NCBI GenBank assembly: GCA_964459385.1
Contig: CAYWLG010000004.1
Span: 186,001-250,000 of the forward strand
Source: UBA6107 sp964459385
GTDB taxonomy: Bacteria; Chloroflexota; Anaerolineae; Anaerolineales; Anaerolineaceae
DNA: 64,000 nt
Direction of reading: 5' to 3'
Both the position numbers and the translations under genes were made by a program. Every line of letters begins with the position of its first letter. Position 1 is the first letter of the stretch. The notes beneath the pieces were generated by a model. The model had not been told where the DNA came from and did not search any database. It saw only the letters and a list, made by a program, of their open reading frames with translations. This document shows, piece by piece, positions 15,757 to 24,871 of the stretch.

Positions 15757-17974
15757 TGCTTTGTGCGGCCTCGTCAATGGCCTTACTTACCCGCTCGGCA
15801 GTGAGGGGAAATTCGTTGAACCAGATGCCCAGAGCGTCATAAAGTGAGGCTGTAATGGCTGGCACAAGGGGTAGATAAGGCATTTCACCCATTCCGCGGG
15901 CGCCAAAAGGCCCAATCGGATCGGGGTATTCAAGGATGATCGATTCCACCTTGTCGGGGATATCCAAAACAGTGGGGATCAAATAGGTAGACAATTTGGA
16001 AGTCAGCGTGTGGCCGTTCTTTTGGATGAAATTTTCCATCATCGCATAACCGGCCGCCTGCACCACTGCCCCTTCGATCTGCCCTTGCACCTGCTGCGGG
16101 TTGATCGCCTGACCGACATCATCGGCGCAGATCACTTTCTTGAGCGTCACCTCACCTGTTTCTACATCCACTTCTGACTCCACGGCTTCGGCTACATAGC
16201 CATAAGCAAAGTTTGGCTCAGCCTTGCCGGTTTCGGGGTCATAAGGGGTGGTTTTGGGGGCAACGTATTTGTAGGTGGCGATAGCGGGCCTTTCTTCATT
16301 CTGCCAACGCTCCAGAGCCTCTTTGGCGGCGCCACGGATGGCATTGCCGGCCATAAAGGTCATACGCGAGGCGCTGACGCTGCCCGAGTTAAGGGCCAAT
16401 GCAGTGTCAGCCGCAATCAGCTCAATCTTCTCAATCGGGAAATTGAGCGCTTCTGCGGCCATTTGCAGGAAAGCGGTATGTGAGCCCTGCCCCACTTCAG
16501 CCCCTGCGTGCCGCAGCACAGCCCGTTCGATCTCTGTTTTGCCATACAACTCGATGATCGCGTAGCAATGTTCATGGGCTCCGAAGGAAAAGCCAATATT
16601 TTTAAAACCACAGGCAAAGCCCAGTCCCCGTTTTAAGCTTGAGCCAGCATCATGGTTAATTATCGGACGGTGCCAGCCATTTTCATCTTTTTTCCAGCCT
16701 GCTTCGAGGGCACATCGCTCGGTCACTTTTTTGATGGTCACCCCTTTTGGCAAAGGCGTTCCGACCGAAAGCAAATCCCCTTCATCGAGCATGTTGCGCA
16801 TGCGAATCTCAACCGGATCCATGTGCAGCTTTTCTGCCAGTTTATCCATCTGACTTTCGATTGAAAACGCTGCCTGAGGGCCACCAAAACCACGAAAAGC
16901 GCCATTTGGGATGTTGTTGGTGTAAATGGCTCGTGCATCTACACGCACATTCGGGATTTTATACGGGCCGGTGCACAAAAGGGTCGCATTGCCCAGCACC
17001 TTGGGAGATGTGTAAACATAAGCTCCCCCATCGGCATAAAGGTCCACCGAGGCAGCCACTAAATTACCGTCTTTGTCGGCGCCAATTTTCGAGTAAATGT
17101 GATAGGGATGGCGTTTATGGTGCCCCAGAATGGATTCTTCACGCGTCCAGATGATCTTGACAGGACGATCTATGCCGCGTTCACGCAAACGGTAAACGGC
17201 CAGTCCCAAAATGATCTGCACCGACATATCTTCACGGCCGCCGAAGGCACCGCCAATGGCCGGGTAAATGATACGGATTTGTTCTTTTTCCAGGTTCAGA
17301 GCGTGTGCCACCTGTTCCTGATCTTCATGCACCCATTGCCCGCCGACGATGATGGTGATGCGCCCTTCCTCGTCGTAATAAGCCACGCCCGCCTCCGGCT
17401 GCAGATAGGCGTGCTCCTGAATGGGCGTGTAGTAGTCATCCTCAACCACTACCGCCGCCTGTGCAAAACCTTCTTCGATGTCGCCTTTGCGGATACGAAA
17501 GTGGGTAAATTCGTTGGACGTTCTATCAGGGTGAACCAGCACGGAAGTGGGTTTTAATGCCTCGTGCACATCGGTCACAATTGGCAGATCTTCATAGGTC
17601 ACTTTGATCAACTTGCGGGCCTGATCGGCAATTTCGTCCGATTCGGCGATCACCAGGGCTACCTGATCGCCTTCAAAACGCACGTGGTCGGTGAATGGTT
17701 TGCTTGAGCCCGGCCCGCACAGAACCGGCTGATCCATTGTGCCCAAGCCATATTCATTTACTGGCACATCCTTGGCGGTCAAAATGCTTACCACACCGGG
17801 TACTTTTTCGGCGTCACTCACATCAATTGCCTTGACGATGGCGTGAACTTTGCCGGCGAACAGGACTTTCATATAAAGCTGATCGGGAAAATTAAAATCC
17901 CCGGGATATTGGGCTTCCCCTTTAACCTTGGCTTCTGCATCGATTCTTTTAACAGTTGTTCCAACGACCGCCAT
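15749..17974 (-). CDS. Xanthine dehydrogenase-family molybdopterin-binding subunit
   Basis: This 741-residue large subunit of a molybdenum hydroxylase binds the Moco and substrate and hydroxylates N-heterocycles or aldehydes. Family marks are the N-terminal KRIDAEAKVKGEAQYPGD, the cofactor loop GGAFGGRED, AFRGFGGPQA, GAEVGQGSHT and the C-terminal GARGMGE, whose Glu is the catalytic base. The AYxCSFR loop of CO dehydrogenase is absent, so CoxL is unlikely. The ATG at 17974 follows GAGGAG; a longer open frame to 18064 overlaps the membrane-protein gene and is rejected. Its FAD and iron-sulfur partner is encoded two genes upstream. Confidence 0.92.
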   Translation of the reverse strand: MAVVGTTVKRIDAEAKVKGEAQYPGDFNFPDQLYMKVLFAGKVHAIVKAIDVSDAEKVPGVVSILTAKDVPVNEYGLGTMDQPVLCGPGSSKPFTDHVRFEGDQVALVIAESDEIADQARKLIKVTYEDLPIVTDVHEALKPTSVLVHPDRTSNEFTHFRIRKGDIEEGFAQAAVVVEDDYYTPIQEHAYLQPEAGVAYYDEEGRITIIVGGQWVHEDQEQVAHALNLEKEQIRIIYPAIGGAFGGREDMSVQIILGLAVYRLRERGIDRPVKIIWTREESILGHHKRHPYHIYSKIGADKDGNLVAASVDLYADGGAYVYTSPKVLGNATLLCTGPYKIPNVRVDARAIYTNNIPNGAFRGFGGPQAAFSIESQMDKLAEKLHMDPVEIRMRNMLDEGDLLSVGTPLPKGVTIKKVTERCALEAGWKKDENGWHRPIINHDAGSSLKRGLGFACGFKNIGFSFGAHEHCYAIIELYGKTEIERAVLRHAGAEVGQGSHTAFLQMAAEALNFPIEKIELIAADTALALNSGSVSASRMTFMAGNAIRGAAKEALERWQNEERPAIATYKYVAPKTTPYDPETGKAEPNFAYGYVAEAVESEVDVETGEVTLKKVICADDVGQAINPQQVQGQIEGAVVQAAGYAMMENFIQKNGHTLTSKLSTYLIPTVLDIPDKVESIILEYPDPIGPFGARGMGEMPYLPLVPAITASLYDALGIWFNEFPLTAERVSKAIDEAAQSNG

Positions 17975-18005
17975 TGGGCACTCCTCTATTTCGTTCTCTA
18001 TCAAA

Positions 18006-18365
18006 TTACTTTCTCTGTACCTTATCCAACGGAACATCAAATGGGCCGTAACGTGATGGGCCAAAGAAGCGGTTGATCACAAAGGTGATGACCGTCAAAA
18101 TAAGGTACAGGATAAAGACAAAGATCGCGGTGTAAAGCACGCGAACCAGAATCAAAGGGTCTCTGGGAAAGTTGATCACCAGGTCTTGCGGGATGATCAT
18201 CCAATTGAAAGAATTGGCGTTACTCACAAAATAATCGGCTGCCACGTACGAAACGACGGGGATCACGATCAACAGGATGCAACCGATGCCGCGCCAAATG
18301 GGATGGATTGGCGCCTTGGCGGGGTTCTTTTGTTCTCTGGTCACGTAACGAGTATCCCTGCTCAT
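18006..18365 (-). CDS. Small membrane protein in the xdh operon
   Basis: This 119-residue protein is not recognised. It has a basic, Lys/Arg-rich cytoplasmic start, a first membrane helix at about 26-45 (GIGCILLIVIPVVSYVAADYF), a short external segment with YFVSNANSFNW, and a second helix at about 78-100 (LYTAIFVFILYLILTVI), ending in a charged tail GPFDVPLDKVQRK. It starts 2 bases after the stop of the FAD/2Fe-2S subunit and ends 31 bases before the large subunit. Synteny suggests a link to the Mo-hydroxylase, for example membrane attachment, but this is inference. The coding status looks good because of tight spacing on both sides. Confidence 0.6.
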   Translation of the reverse strand: MSRDTRYVTREQKNPAKAPIHPIWRGIGCILLIVIPVVSYVAADYFVSNANSFNWMIIPQDLVINFPRDPLILVRVLYTAIFVFILYLILTVITFVINRFFGPSRYGPFDVPLDKVQRK

Positions 18366-18367
18366 GG

Positions 18368-19780
18368 TTATTTCCCTTCATCGGCCGCAACCGATTCAAT
18401 TGCTTTAACGATCTTATAGTAGCCAGTACAGCGGCACAAGTTGCCTGTAATGGCCATCTTAATTTCGTCCACATCCGGCGCTTTCTTTTCTTCAAATAAC
18501 TTCACCGCTGACATGACAAAACCGGGTGTGCAATAGCCGCACTGCACCGCACCTTCATTCACGAAGGCCTGTTGCACCGGATGAAGGGTTTCACCATCAG
18601 AGACGCCCTCAATGGTCACGATTTCAGCCCCATCTGCACGTGGGGCCGGTACCAGGCAACTCATCACGGCCACCCCATCCAGATAAACCGTGCAGGCGCC
18701 GCACTCCCCTTCGGAGCAACCCTCTTTGGACCCAACCAAACCGGCCTCTTCACGAATCAAGTGGAGCAATGTTTTGTGCTGCCCGGAGTCAAAATGATAA
18801 GGTTTGCCATTGATAACGGTGTCGATGGTCTTCTTTTTCCCATCTGGGTTGGACCTTTTCGTGTGATTGGGGGTTGCGGTGCCCCAAAGCAAGACCGGGT
18901 CAGATTGGATCCCTTGATCTTGTGAAGGATCGCTTAATTCTTCCAGACCACGGCGCACCAGCAAGGCGGCGATTTTATTGCGGTAATCGGCCGAACTGCG
19001 AATATCGCTGATGGGTGAAATATCTTGCTTCACAAAGTTTGCTGCTTCAGCAGCAACTTCTTTCGATAATTCCTTACCCACCAACGCAGCCTCCGCTTTG
19101 GCCGCATGGAGAATGGTGGGGGTAACAGACCCAAGCGTGATGGCAGCTTTTTGAATCGTCTTCCCTTCCAGTGTCAGGACGATCGAGGCGTTGACCAATG
19201 AAATTGCCTGTGCTTTACGCAAGGCGTATTTCTTGAAAAGGCTTTTTTGGTTGGGCGCAAGCGCTTTAAAAAGCACCTCCACGACCATTTCATCGGGGGT
19301 CAAAACGGTTCTGCGCACACCGGTATAAAACTCTTGCAGGCGAACCACGCGGCTACCTGAAAGGGATTGTAGTTTTAGAGAGGCATCCAGGGCCATCAGC
19401 GGTGAAATGGTGTCGTTCGCCGGGGAACCGGTCACCAGGTTGCCCACCACTGTGCCACGATTGCGAATCTGAGGGGAACCCACACTTACACAGGCTTGAA
19501 CCAGCAGTGGAGCATACTTTTGCAGCAGTTGCGAGCCGACCACGTGGTTATGCGTGGCGGTCGCCCCAATATGCAGATAGCCTTCTTCGTCCAGCGTGAT
19601 CTCATCCAAATTGGGAATACGCGAAACATCGATCAATAGCTCATTGGCAGGGTAAAGGCCGCGCTCCAATTCCAACACCAGATCGGTGCCGCCAGAGATA
19701 AGGCGGGCCTTCCCACTGTTTTCTGCGAGCAGGGTTAATGTTTCTTCAATTGATGAGGCGTTTACATAGTTTTTCCACAT
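18368..19780 (-). CDS. Fused FAD-binding and [2Fe-2S] subunit of a xanthine dehydrogenase-type enzyme
   Basis: This 470-residue protein fuses two electron-transfer modules of a molybdenum hydroxylase. Residues 1-290 are the FAD domain (RLISGGTDLVLELERG; PQIRNRGTVVGNLVTGSPAND). Residues about 312-470 are the iron-sulfur module: the plant-type cluster ligands in CSEGECGACTVYLDG with MSC, then CGYC and CRC in the helical domain. The order FAD then Fe-S is the reverse of eukaryotic xanthine dehydrogenase. The partner large subunit (15749-17974) is two genes downstream. GGATGAG precedes the ATG at 19780. Confidence 0.92.
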   Translation of the reverse strand: MWKNYVNASSIEETLTLLAENSGKARLISGGTDLVLELERGLYPANELLIDVSRIPNLDEITLDEEGYLHIGATATHNHVVGSQLLQKYAPLLVQACVSVGSPQIRNRGTVVGNLVTGSPANDTISPLMALDASLKLQSLSGSRVVRLQEFYTGVRRTVLTPDEMVVEVLFKALAPNQKSLFKKYALRKAQAISLVNASIVLTLEGKTIQKAAITLGSVTPTILHAAKAEAALVGKELSKEVAAEAANFVKQDISPISDIRSSADYRNKIAALLVRRGLEELSDPSQDQGIQSDPVLLWGTATPNHTKRSNPDGKKKTIDTVINGKPYHFDSGQHKTLLHLIREEAGLVGSKEGCSEGECGACTVYLDGVAVMSCLVPAPRADGAEIVTIEGVSDGETLHPVQQAFVNEGAVQCGYCTPGFVMSAVKLFEEKKAPDVDEIKMAITGNLCRCTGYYKIVKAIESVAADEGK

Positions 19781-19791
19781 TGGCTCATCCT

Positions 19792-20583
19792 TTACTTGAC
19801 TTTCATGCTTTGACCGCTGGCGCGATTCGCCACCTTCAGCACCTCGGCCATGATTGACACGGCGATCTCTTCTGGCGTTTCCGCCTTTAACTCGATACCG
19901 ATCGGAGAATATACTTTGGCAAGCTGTTCACTGTAATTTTTCTTTTTGTTGATTTCAGTTGTGGTGTTTGCCCAGCGCCTTTTCGATCCGATCACACCGA
20001 TGTATCCGGCCTTTGAATCAAGAATTGCCGGTAATCCTTCAATATCCACATCAGAACCACGGGTAGCGACGACCACATAAGTAAAGGGCGTGATGTTTAC
20101 CTTCTGGGGGATTTCTGACATTTTGCAGATGACAAATTCATCTGCTCCGGGCATGTATTCTTGTGTGCAAAGTTCAGCGCGATCATCCGAAACTACCACG
20201 CGGCAATCGAGGTATTTGGCGAGATGCACGACCTGGCGCCCCACGTGGCCGGCGCCAATGACCAATATCGTTAATCGCGGAATGATCGGCTCCACATAAA
20301 CCTCCACTTGGCCCCCGCAAATCCCCGGGTCCCCCTTGGCAGGATCTACCAGGTTGTAATGCAACACTTTTGACTGACGCGTTTCCAAAGCATCAAGCGC
20401 CTCATCAATGACACGGTTTTCAACCTCACCACCGCCTACAGTGCCCTGAATATGACCATCAGGAAAAACAATCATTTTGCTGCCTTCATGGCGCGGTGTA
20501 GAACCCTTCGATTCTACAATCGTACACAGAACGGCGGCCTCCCCTTTTCTCTGAAGTTCAGCGATGGTTTGGTAGATGGTCAC
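19792..20583 (-). CDS. XdhC/CoxI-family Mo-hydroxylase maturation factor
   Basis: This 263-residue XdhC-family protein binds and sulfurates the molybdenum cofactor before insertion into xanthine dehydrogenase-type apoenzymes. The N-terminal part contains VESKGSTPRHEGSKM and a GTVGGGEVE loop; the C-terminal part is a Rossmann fold with VIGAGHVGRQVVHLA. Cysteines in DPGICGGQVEV may carry the cofactor or sulfur. The start is GTG at 20583, with GGAGG 5 bases upstream. It lies between the two Mo-hydroxylase sets and could serve both. Confidence 0.9.
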   Translation of the reverse strand: MTIYQTIAELQRKGEAAVLCTIVESKGSTPRHEGSKMIVFPDGHIQGTVGGGEVENRVIDEALDALETRQSKVLHYNLVDPAKGDPGICGGQVEVYVEPIIPRLTILVIGAGHVGRQVVHLAKYLDCRVVVSDDRAELCTQEYMPGADEFVICKMSEIPQKVNITPFTYVVVATRGSDVDIEGLPAILDSKAGYIGVIGSKRRWANTTTEINKKKNYSEQLAKVYSPIGIELKAETPEEIAVSIMAEVLKVANRASGQSMKVK

Positions 20584-21930
20584 CTATACCTCCAATAAAC
20601 CCAATACTACGGGTAACAATTGTTTTTTGCGTGAGACGACCCCTTCGGCCATACGGGTGTTATCTGCCATAGGCTGATAGGGCAATTCATCCAACAGGGC
20701 CGGTGCGTTGCTAAACAACAAACGGCTGGATCCTCTCACCACATCGGTCACCATCAGCATGGCAAAATCGACATGCTTGGATTGACGCAGGTCATCGAGC
20801 GCGTCCAACAAAGAATCTACGTGTCCATTCACCTCGTTGAGCGAGCTCACTTCAACCTGGGCAATGGCAAAAGTGGTGTTGCCGGCCGAATAAATTTTCA
20901 TATCGCCAGTTACGACATCTTCGGGGTTGCGGGTAGCAAGCCCTGCACTGGCCGAAAGCACTTTAGCGCCATAAGATTCCCGGGTTTCGTTTTCCAGAAC
21001 GCTGCCGTACACAAATGCCCAGCGCGAGAGACGCTCGGCTGCCATGATGTCACGATCGGTGGTCGTGGGAGAAGTCAGGTTCAATGTGTCGCTTAGCAGG
21101 CCAGCCAGCATCATGCCAGCAATCTCTGCCGGGGCACTGAGACCCGCTTCTTCGATCTTTTCGGAGACAAGGGTACTGGTAGAGCCCACGATATCTACAG
21201 TCATCTTGATGGGCGTATGCGTGGAGGGGTTGCCCAGGCGATGATGATCGAGAATCTCGATCAATTCAGCCTCTTCGAGGGAACCGATGGCCTGCTGCAT
21301 CTCATTGTGGTCTACCAAGATGATTTTTAGTCGTGGCGGGTTTAGAAGGTCGCGTTGTCGGCACACGCCTACATAGTGACCGGTTTCATCCACCACCCAA
21401 AACTCATCCCCCTCTTCGCGTAAAAGCCGCTGCAGCATGTCTTTGATCTTGGCGTTGGCCTGAAGCTTGAGCACTTTGGTGTTGGCAGCATCTTTGCTGG
21501 GAGAGTGCAGGATGTCGCTAATGGTACTCTTTTTGAGATCAGGGCGAACCCCCACCTGGTGGCTGAGGAAGTTAAAGAGGCTGCTGCCGGTTACCATGCC
21601 ATAAGGGGTGCCGTCTTCATTCAGAATTGGCGCAATGCCGCCGGTGCGATTGGCAATTGTCCACGCATCACTTAGGGGGCTGTTCGGGTAAGTGCTGTCG
21701 AGACGACGCACGACCGACTCAAAGCGGGGCGAAGCATCTGTTAACAACACAGGCGCTTCAATGTTCAAAGTCTTGAGGACCCAGGCGGATTGCGCGTTGA
21801 TGGCGCCAGCCCGGGCAGCAATAGTATCCAGCCCGTCTCTTTCACGTAACAGCCAGGCATAAGCGATGGCCGCAGCAATTGAATCAGTATCCGGATTAAG
21901 ATGGCCGCAAACGTAAATGGTCGATTTCAT
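20584..21930 (-). CDS. ppaC: Family II (Mn-dependent) inorganic pyrophosphatase with CBS domains
   Basis: This 448-residue DHH-superfamily phosphatase hydrolyses PPi. The motifs GHLNPDTDS, DHNE, DHHRLG and the C-terminal SRKKQ loop of family II pyrophosphatases are all present. A block of about 125 residues (roughly 70-195) between the first and second DHH motifs is a CBS pair (GIAPILNEDGTPYGMVT; EFWVVDETGHYVGVCRQ), which in this family binds adenine nucleotides and tunes activity. No DRTGG domain appears to fit in the insert. The gene sits between xdhC and the second Mo-hydroxylase with gaps of 0 and 12 bases, so it belongs to the same operon. Confidence 0.9.
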   Translation of the reverse strand: MKSTIYVCGHLNPDTDSIAAAIAYAWLLRERDGLDTIAARAGAINAQSAWVLKTLNIEAPVLLTDASPRFESVVRRLDSTYPNSPLSDAWTIANRTGGIAPILNEDGTPYGMVTGSSLFNFLSHQVGVRPDLKKSTISDILHSPSKDAANTKVLKLQANAKIKDMLQRLLREEGDEFWVVDETGHYVGVCRQRDLLNPPRLKIILVDHNEMQQAIGSLEEAELIEILDHHRLGNPSTHTPIKMTVDIVGSTSTLVSEKIEEAGLSAPAEIAGMMLAGLLSDTLNLTSPTTTDRDIMAAERLSRWAFVYGSVLENETRESYGAKVLSASAGLATRNPEDVVTGDMKIYSAGNTTFAIAQVEVSSLNEVNGHVDSLLDALDDLRQSKHVDFAMLMVTDVVRGSSRLLFSNAPALLDELPYQPMADNTRMAEGVVSRKKQLLPVVLGLLEV

Positions 21931-21942
21931 AAATTTCTTAAA

Positions 21943-24864
21943 CTACTTTCTTTTTTCGTTGATCGCTTTCAAAATTCTTTCGGGTGTGGCCGGGTTTTGG
22001 TGCAGGTCGGCGCCGCAGGCATCCAGAATGGCGTTTCCCACCGCAGGAGCCACGCCATCCAATGGGATTTCAGCAACAGCCTTGGCACCAAACGGATGAG
22101 TCGGCTCGTAAGTCTCTACAAATATTGTATGCAATTCTGGCATTTCGTCAGCCCTGAAAATGTGGTAATCGATAAAGTCTTTTTCGCGGGCGCGACCTTT
22201 TTCATCATAAAGCATTTCCTCGCAAACGGCATATCCCAGCGCCTGGGTCATGCCGCCTTCTATCTGGCCGGAGGCCGTGATCGGGTTGACGATCTTGCCA
22301 GCGTCCACGGCCATTACCAGTTTATCTACCGTTAACTTGCCGGTTTCGATATCCACCGTGACCTCGGCGAATTGGGCGGCAAAGGGAGGCGGCGAACTGG
22401 GTGCGACGTAGGAGGCGATGCCGGCGATCTGTTCTTGATCGGTATGGTGCAGTGAATTATGCCCAATCTCATACAGGGTGACAGAGCGCCCATCTTTGGC
22501 AATCGCTTTTTTGTCGTGCAATTGGATTTCTGCCGGGTCTACTTTGTTTTTCTCGTCAGAAAGCATATTGGCGGCCCTGATCTTAATGCGTTCAGCGGCC
22601 ATCTGGGCAGCTTTGGTGGCGGCAGTACCTGAGATGTAAGTGGTGCTGGAGGCGTAGGCACCTTTATCAAAGGGGGTAAAGTCGGTGTCGGACGAATAGA
22701 CCAAAACATCTTCCAGTGGCACGCCGAGGATTTCGGCGGCCATCTGTCCGAGGATGGTGTCCGACCCGGTGCCCAGGTCGGTGGCTCCAACCATCATATT
22801 GAATGAACCATCGTCGTTCATTTTGATATAAGCGCCGCCCATATCCAGGTATGGGATGGCGGTGCCCTGCATCACGGTAGCGATGCCGATGCCCTTGCGC
22901 AGATAAGGCTTGCCGGGCACCTCATGCCAGGAGGCATTTTTGTATTTCTTGTCCCAATCGATGGCGTTTCGTCCCATCTGCACGCACTTTTCAAGGCCTA
23001 CTGTATGTACGATCTCCGGGCGCGGTTCGCGACCTTCGCTCCAAGAGGTGCTGAAGGGCTGTAATTCGCCGGAACGGAGTGCGTTCTTGAGGCGAAATTC
23101 GAGCGAATCCATGCCCAATGAGCGGGCGATATTTTCCATGTGACGCTCGACCGGCCAGTATCCCTGTGGCACGCCGTAGCCACGAAAAGCCCCGGCGGGG
23201 GGTGTATTTGTGTAAACGATGTCCGCATAGAAACGGATATTGGGTTTTTCGCGGTACTTGCCATCGCCCACATACAGGGCCATTGCTTTTTGGCCGGTGT
23301 TGCCGGTGACGGTCAACGCATGGCAGCCATAAGCCCCAGTATCAGAAAGCGCGTACATCTCGTTGGCTGTGATCGTGCCGTCCTTCTTGACCCCGGTTTT
23401 CATGTGAATTTTCATGGGGTGCCGGGAACGTGCCGCGATGAACTCTTCTTCGCGTGAATATTCAAATCGCACCGGGCGTTTGGTGGCAATAGTCAAATGG
23501 GCTGCTACATCTTCGATGAGCACTTCTTGTTTGCCGCCGAACCCACCGCCGATGCGCGGTTTGATGACGCGGATTCGCTTGATGGGCAAGCCCAGCACCG
23601 GCGCCAGAATGCGGCGCACATGGAAAGGCACCTGCGTGCTGGTGCGGATCACCAGACGGTCGTCTTCGTCCCAGTAAGTGATGACGGTGTGCGGTTCAAT
23701 ATGCGCCTGCTGCACCTTGGGCACTTCGTAATCGCCCTCAAAGATCAAATCAGCTTCTTTAAAGCCCTGCTCGACATCACCGACGTCAATGCGAATCTTG
23801 GCGGGCAAGTTTAGGCTGGCGTCAGAATCGGCAAAATTAACGTATTCCGGTTCGTCATGCAAGATTGGCGCACCGGGTTCCATCGATATGCGAGAATCCA
23901 GCAAGAGGGGTAATTCTTCATACTCCACTTTGATCAGTTTCAGGGCTGCTTCAGCGATCTCGGCTGTCTCAGCTGCGACAAAGGCCACCCGATCACCCAC
24001 ATAGCGAACCTTGTTATCCAGGCTGAACATATCCAATGGTCCCGGAATGGGGTCAGACTGCCCGGCGGTTGAATAAATGACACGGGGCAGGTCTTTCCAG
24101 GTCAGAACAGCCTGTACACCGGGCAAAGCACGGGCTTTTGAAACATCAATGGATTTAATGCGGGCATGCGCCACAGGGCTGAGCAACACTTTGGCCACCA
24201 GCATATCGCGTAATTCGATATCGGTGGTAAAAGCGGGTTTACCTTGAACGAGCTTAATGCCGTCCACTTTTTTATCAGGTTTGCCCACGCGGTCAAAGTT
24301 TGGCTGCTCTTGAATGGCTTCCATCTCTGGCATGACGGCTTTTAAGATCTCGTCTTCCATTTGATCCGACTTTATTTCACCCTCACGGAGCTTTTGTGCG
24401 AACGCCACCGCCTTTACCGGCTTATCATAGCCGGTGCAACGACAAAGCACACCTGAAAGGGCGTCGCGGATGTCTTTTTCGCTGGGGCTGGGGTTTTTGT
24501 CAAACAATGCCTTGGCGTTCAAGATCATGGCCGGGGTGCAGTAGCCACATTGGATGGCGCCGGATTCGATAAAGGCTTTTTGCAGGTCACTCAGGCCTTC
24601 GGTCTTCTTCCAGCCCTGATCAGGGTGCTCGCCAATGCTTTCGATGGTCTGAATCTGATGGCCTTCGGCTTGAGCCGCCAACATGGAACAGGAATTGACT
24701 GAAATTCCATCCAACAGAACCGTGCAGGAACCGCATTCACCGTTTTTGCAACCGCCAAACTTGGCGCCGAAATAGCCCTCAGAACGCAGAAAATCGAGCA
24801 GGGTCATTCCTGCTTCGACCTCTCGCGTGAGTTCCGTTTTATTAATCGATAAAGTGATCTTCAT
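21943..24864 (-). CDS. Fused [2Fe-2S]-molybdopterin subunit of an aldehyde oxidoreductase/xanthine dehydrogenase-type enzyme
   Basis: This 973-residue protein starts with the iron-sulfur module (about 1-160: CKNGECGSCTVLLDG, then CGYC and CRC) and continues with the Moco-binding module (about 195-970: GGGFGGKQE, AFRGYGVPQG, GATDLGTGSDT, GAKAVAEIPLDG). This fused order is that of the D. gigas aldehyde oxidoreductase (Mop) type. The final catalytic Glu is in the AVAE segment. The separate FAD subunit (24872-25624) lies immediately upstream, so the enzyme is likely a two-subunit FAD-containing hydroxylase. The substrate (purine, aldehyde or other N-heterocycle) is not evident. Confidence 0.92.
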   Translation of the reverse strand: MKITLSINKTELTREVEAGMTLLDFLRSEGYFGAKFGGCKNGECGSCTVLLDGISVNSCSMLAAQAEGHQIQTIESIGEHPDQGWKKTEGLSDLQKAFIESGAIQCGYCTPAMILNAKALFDKNPSPSEKDIRDALSGVLCRCTGYDKPVKAVAFAQKLREGEIKSDQMEDEILKAVMPEMEAIQEQPNFDRVGKPDKKVDGIKLVQGKPAFTTDIELRDMLVAKVLLSPVAHARIKSIDVSKARALPGVQAVLTWKDLPRVIYSTAGQSDPIPGPLDMFSLDNKVRYVGDRVAFVAAETAEIAEAALKLIKVEYEELPLLLDSRISMEPGAPILHDEPEYVNFADSDASLNLPAKIRIDVGDVEQGFKEADLIFEGDYEVPKVQQAHIEPHTVITYWDEDDRLVIRTSTQVPFHVRRILAPVLGLPIKRIRVIKPRIGGGFGGKQEVLIEDVAAHLTIATKRPVRFEYSREEEFIAARSRHPMKIHMKTGVKKDGTITANEMYALSDTGAYGCHALTVTGNTGQKAMALYVGDGKYREKPNIRFYADIVYTNTPPAGAFRGYGVPQGYWPVERHMENIARSLGMDSLEFRLKNALRSGELQPFSTSWSEGREPRPEIVHTVGLEKCVQMGRNAIDWDKKYKNASWHEVPGKPYLRKGIGIATVMQGTAIPYLDMGGAYIKMNDDGSFNMMVGATDLGTGSDTILGQMAAEILGVPLEDVLVYSSDTDFTPFDKGAYASSTTYISGTAATKAAQMAAERIKIRAANMLSDEKNKVDPAEIQLHDKKAIAKDGRSVTLYEIGHNSLHHTDQEQIAGIASYVAPSSPPPFAAQFAEVTVDIETGKLTVDKLVMAVDAGKIVNPITASGQIEGGMTQALGYAVCEEMLYDEKGRAREKDFIDYHIFRADEMPELHTIFVETYEPTHPFGAKAVAEIPLDGVAPAVGNAILDACGADLHQNPATPERILKAINEKRK

Positions 24865-24871
24865 GAATTCC

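Noticed and set aside
15749..17974. CO dehydrogenase large subunit (CoxL).
   Set aside because: The AYxCSFR active-site loop is missing; the sequence follows xanthine dehydrogenase-type motifs.
17975..18064. N-terminal extension of the Moco-binding xdh subunit.
   Set aside because: It overlaps the membrane-protein gene, and a GAGGAG site before the ATG at 17974 marks the true start.
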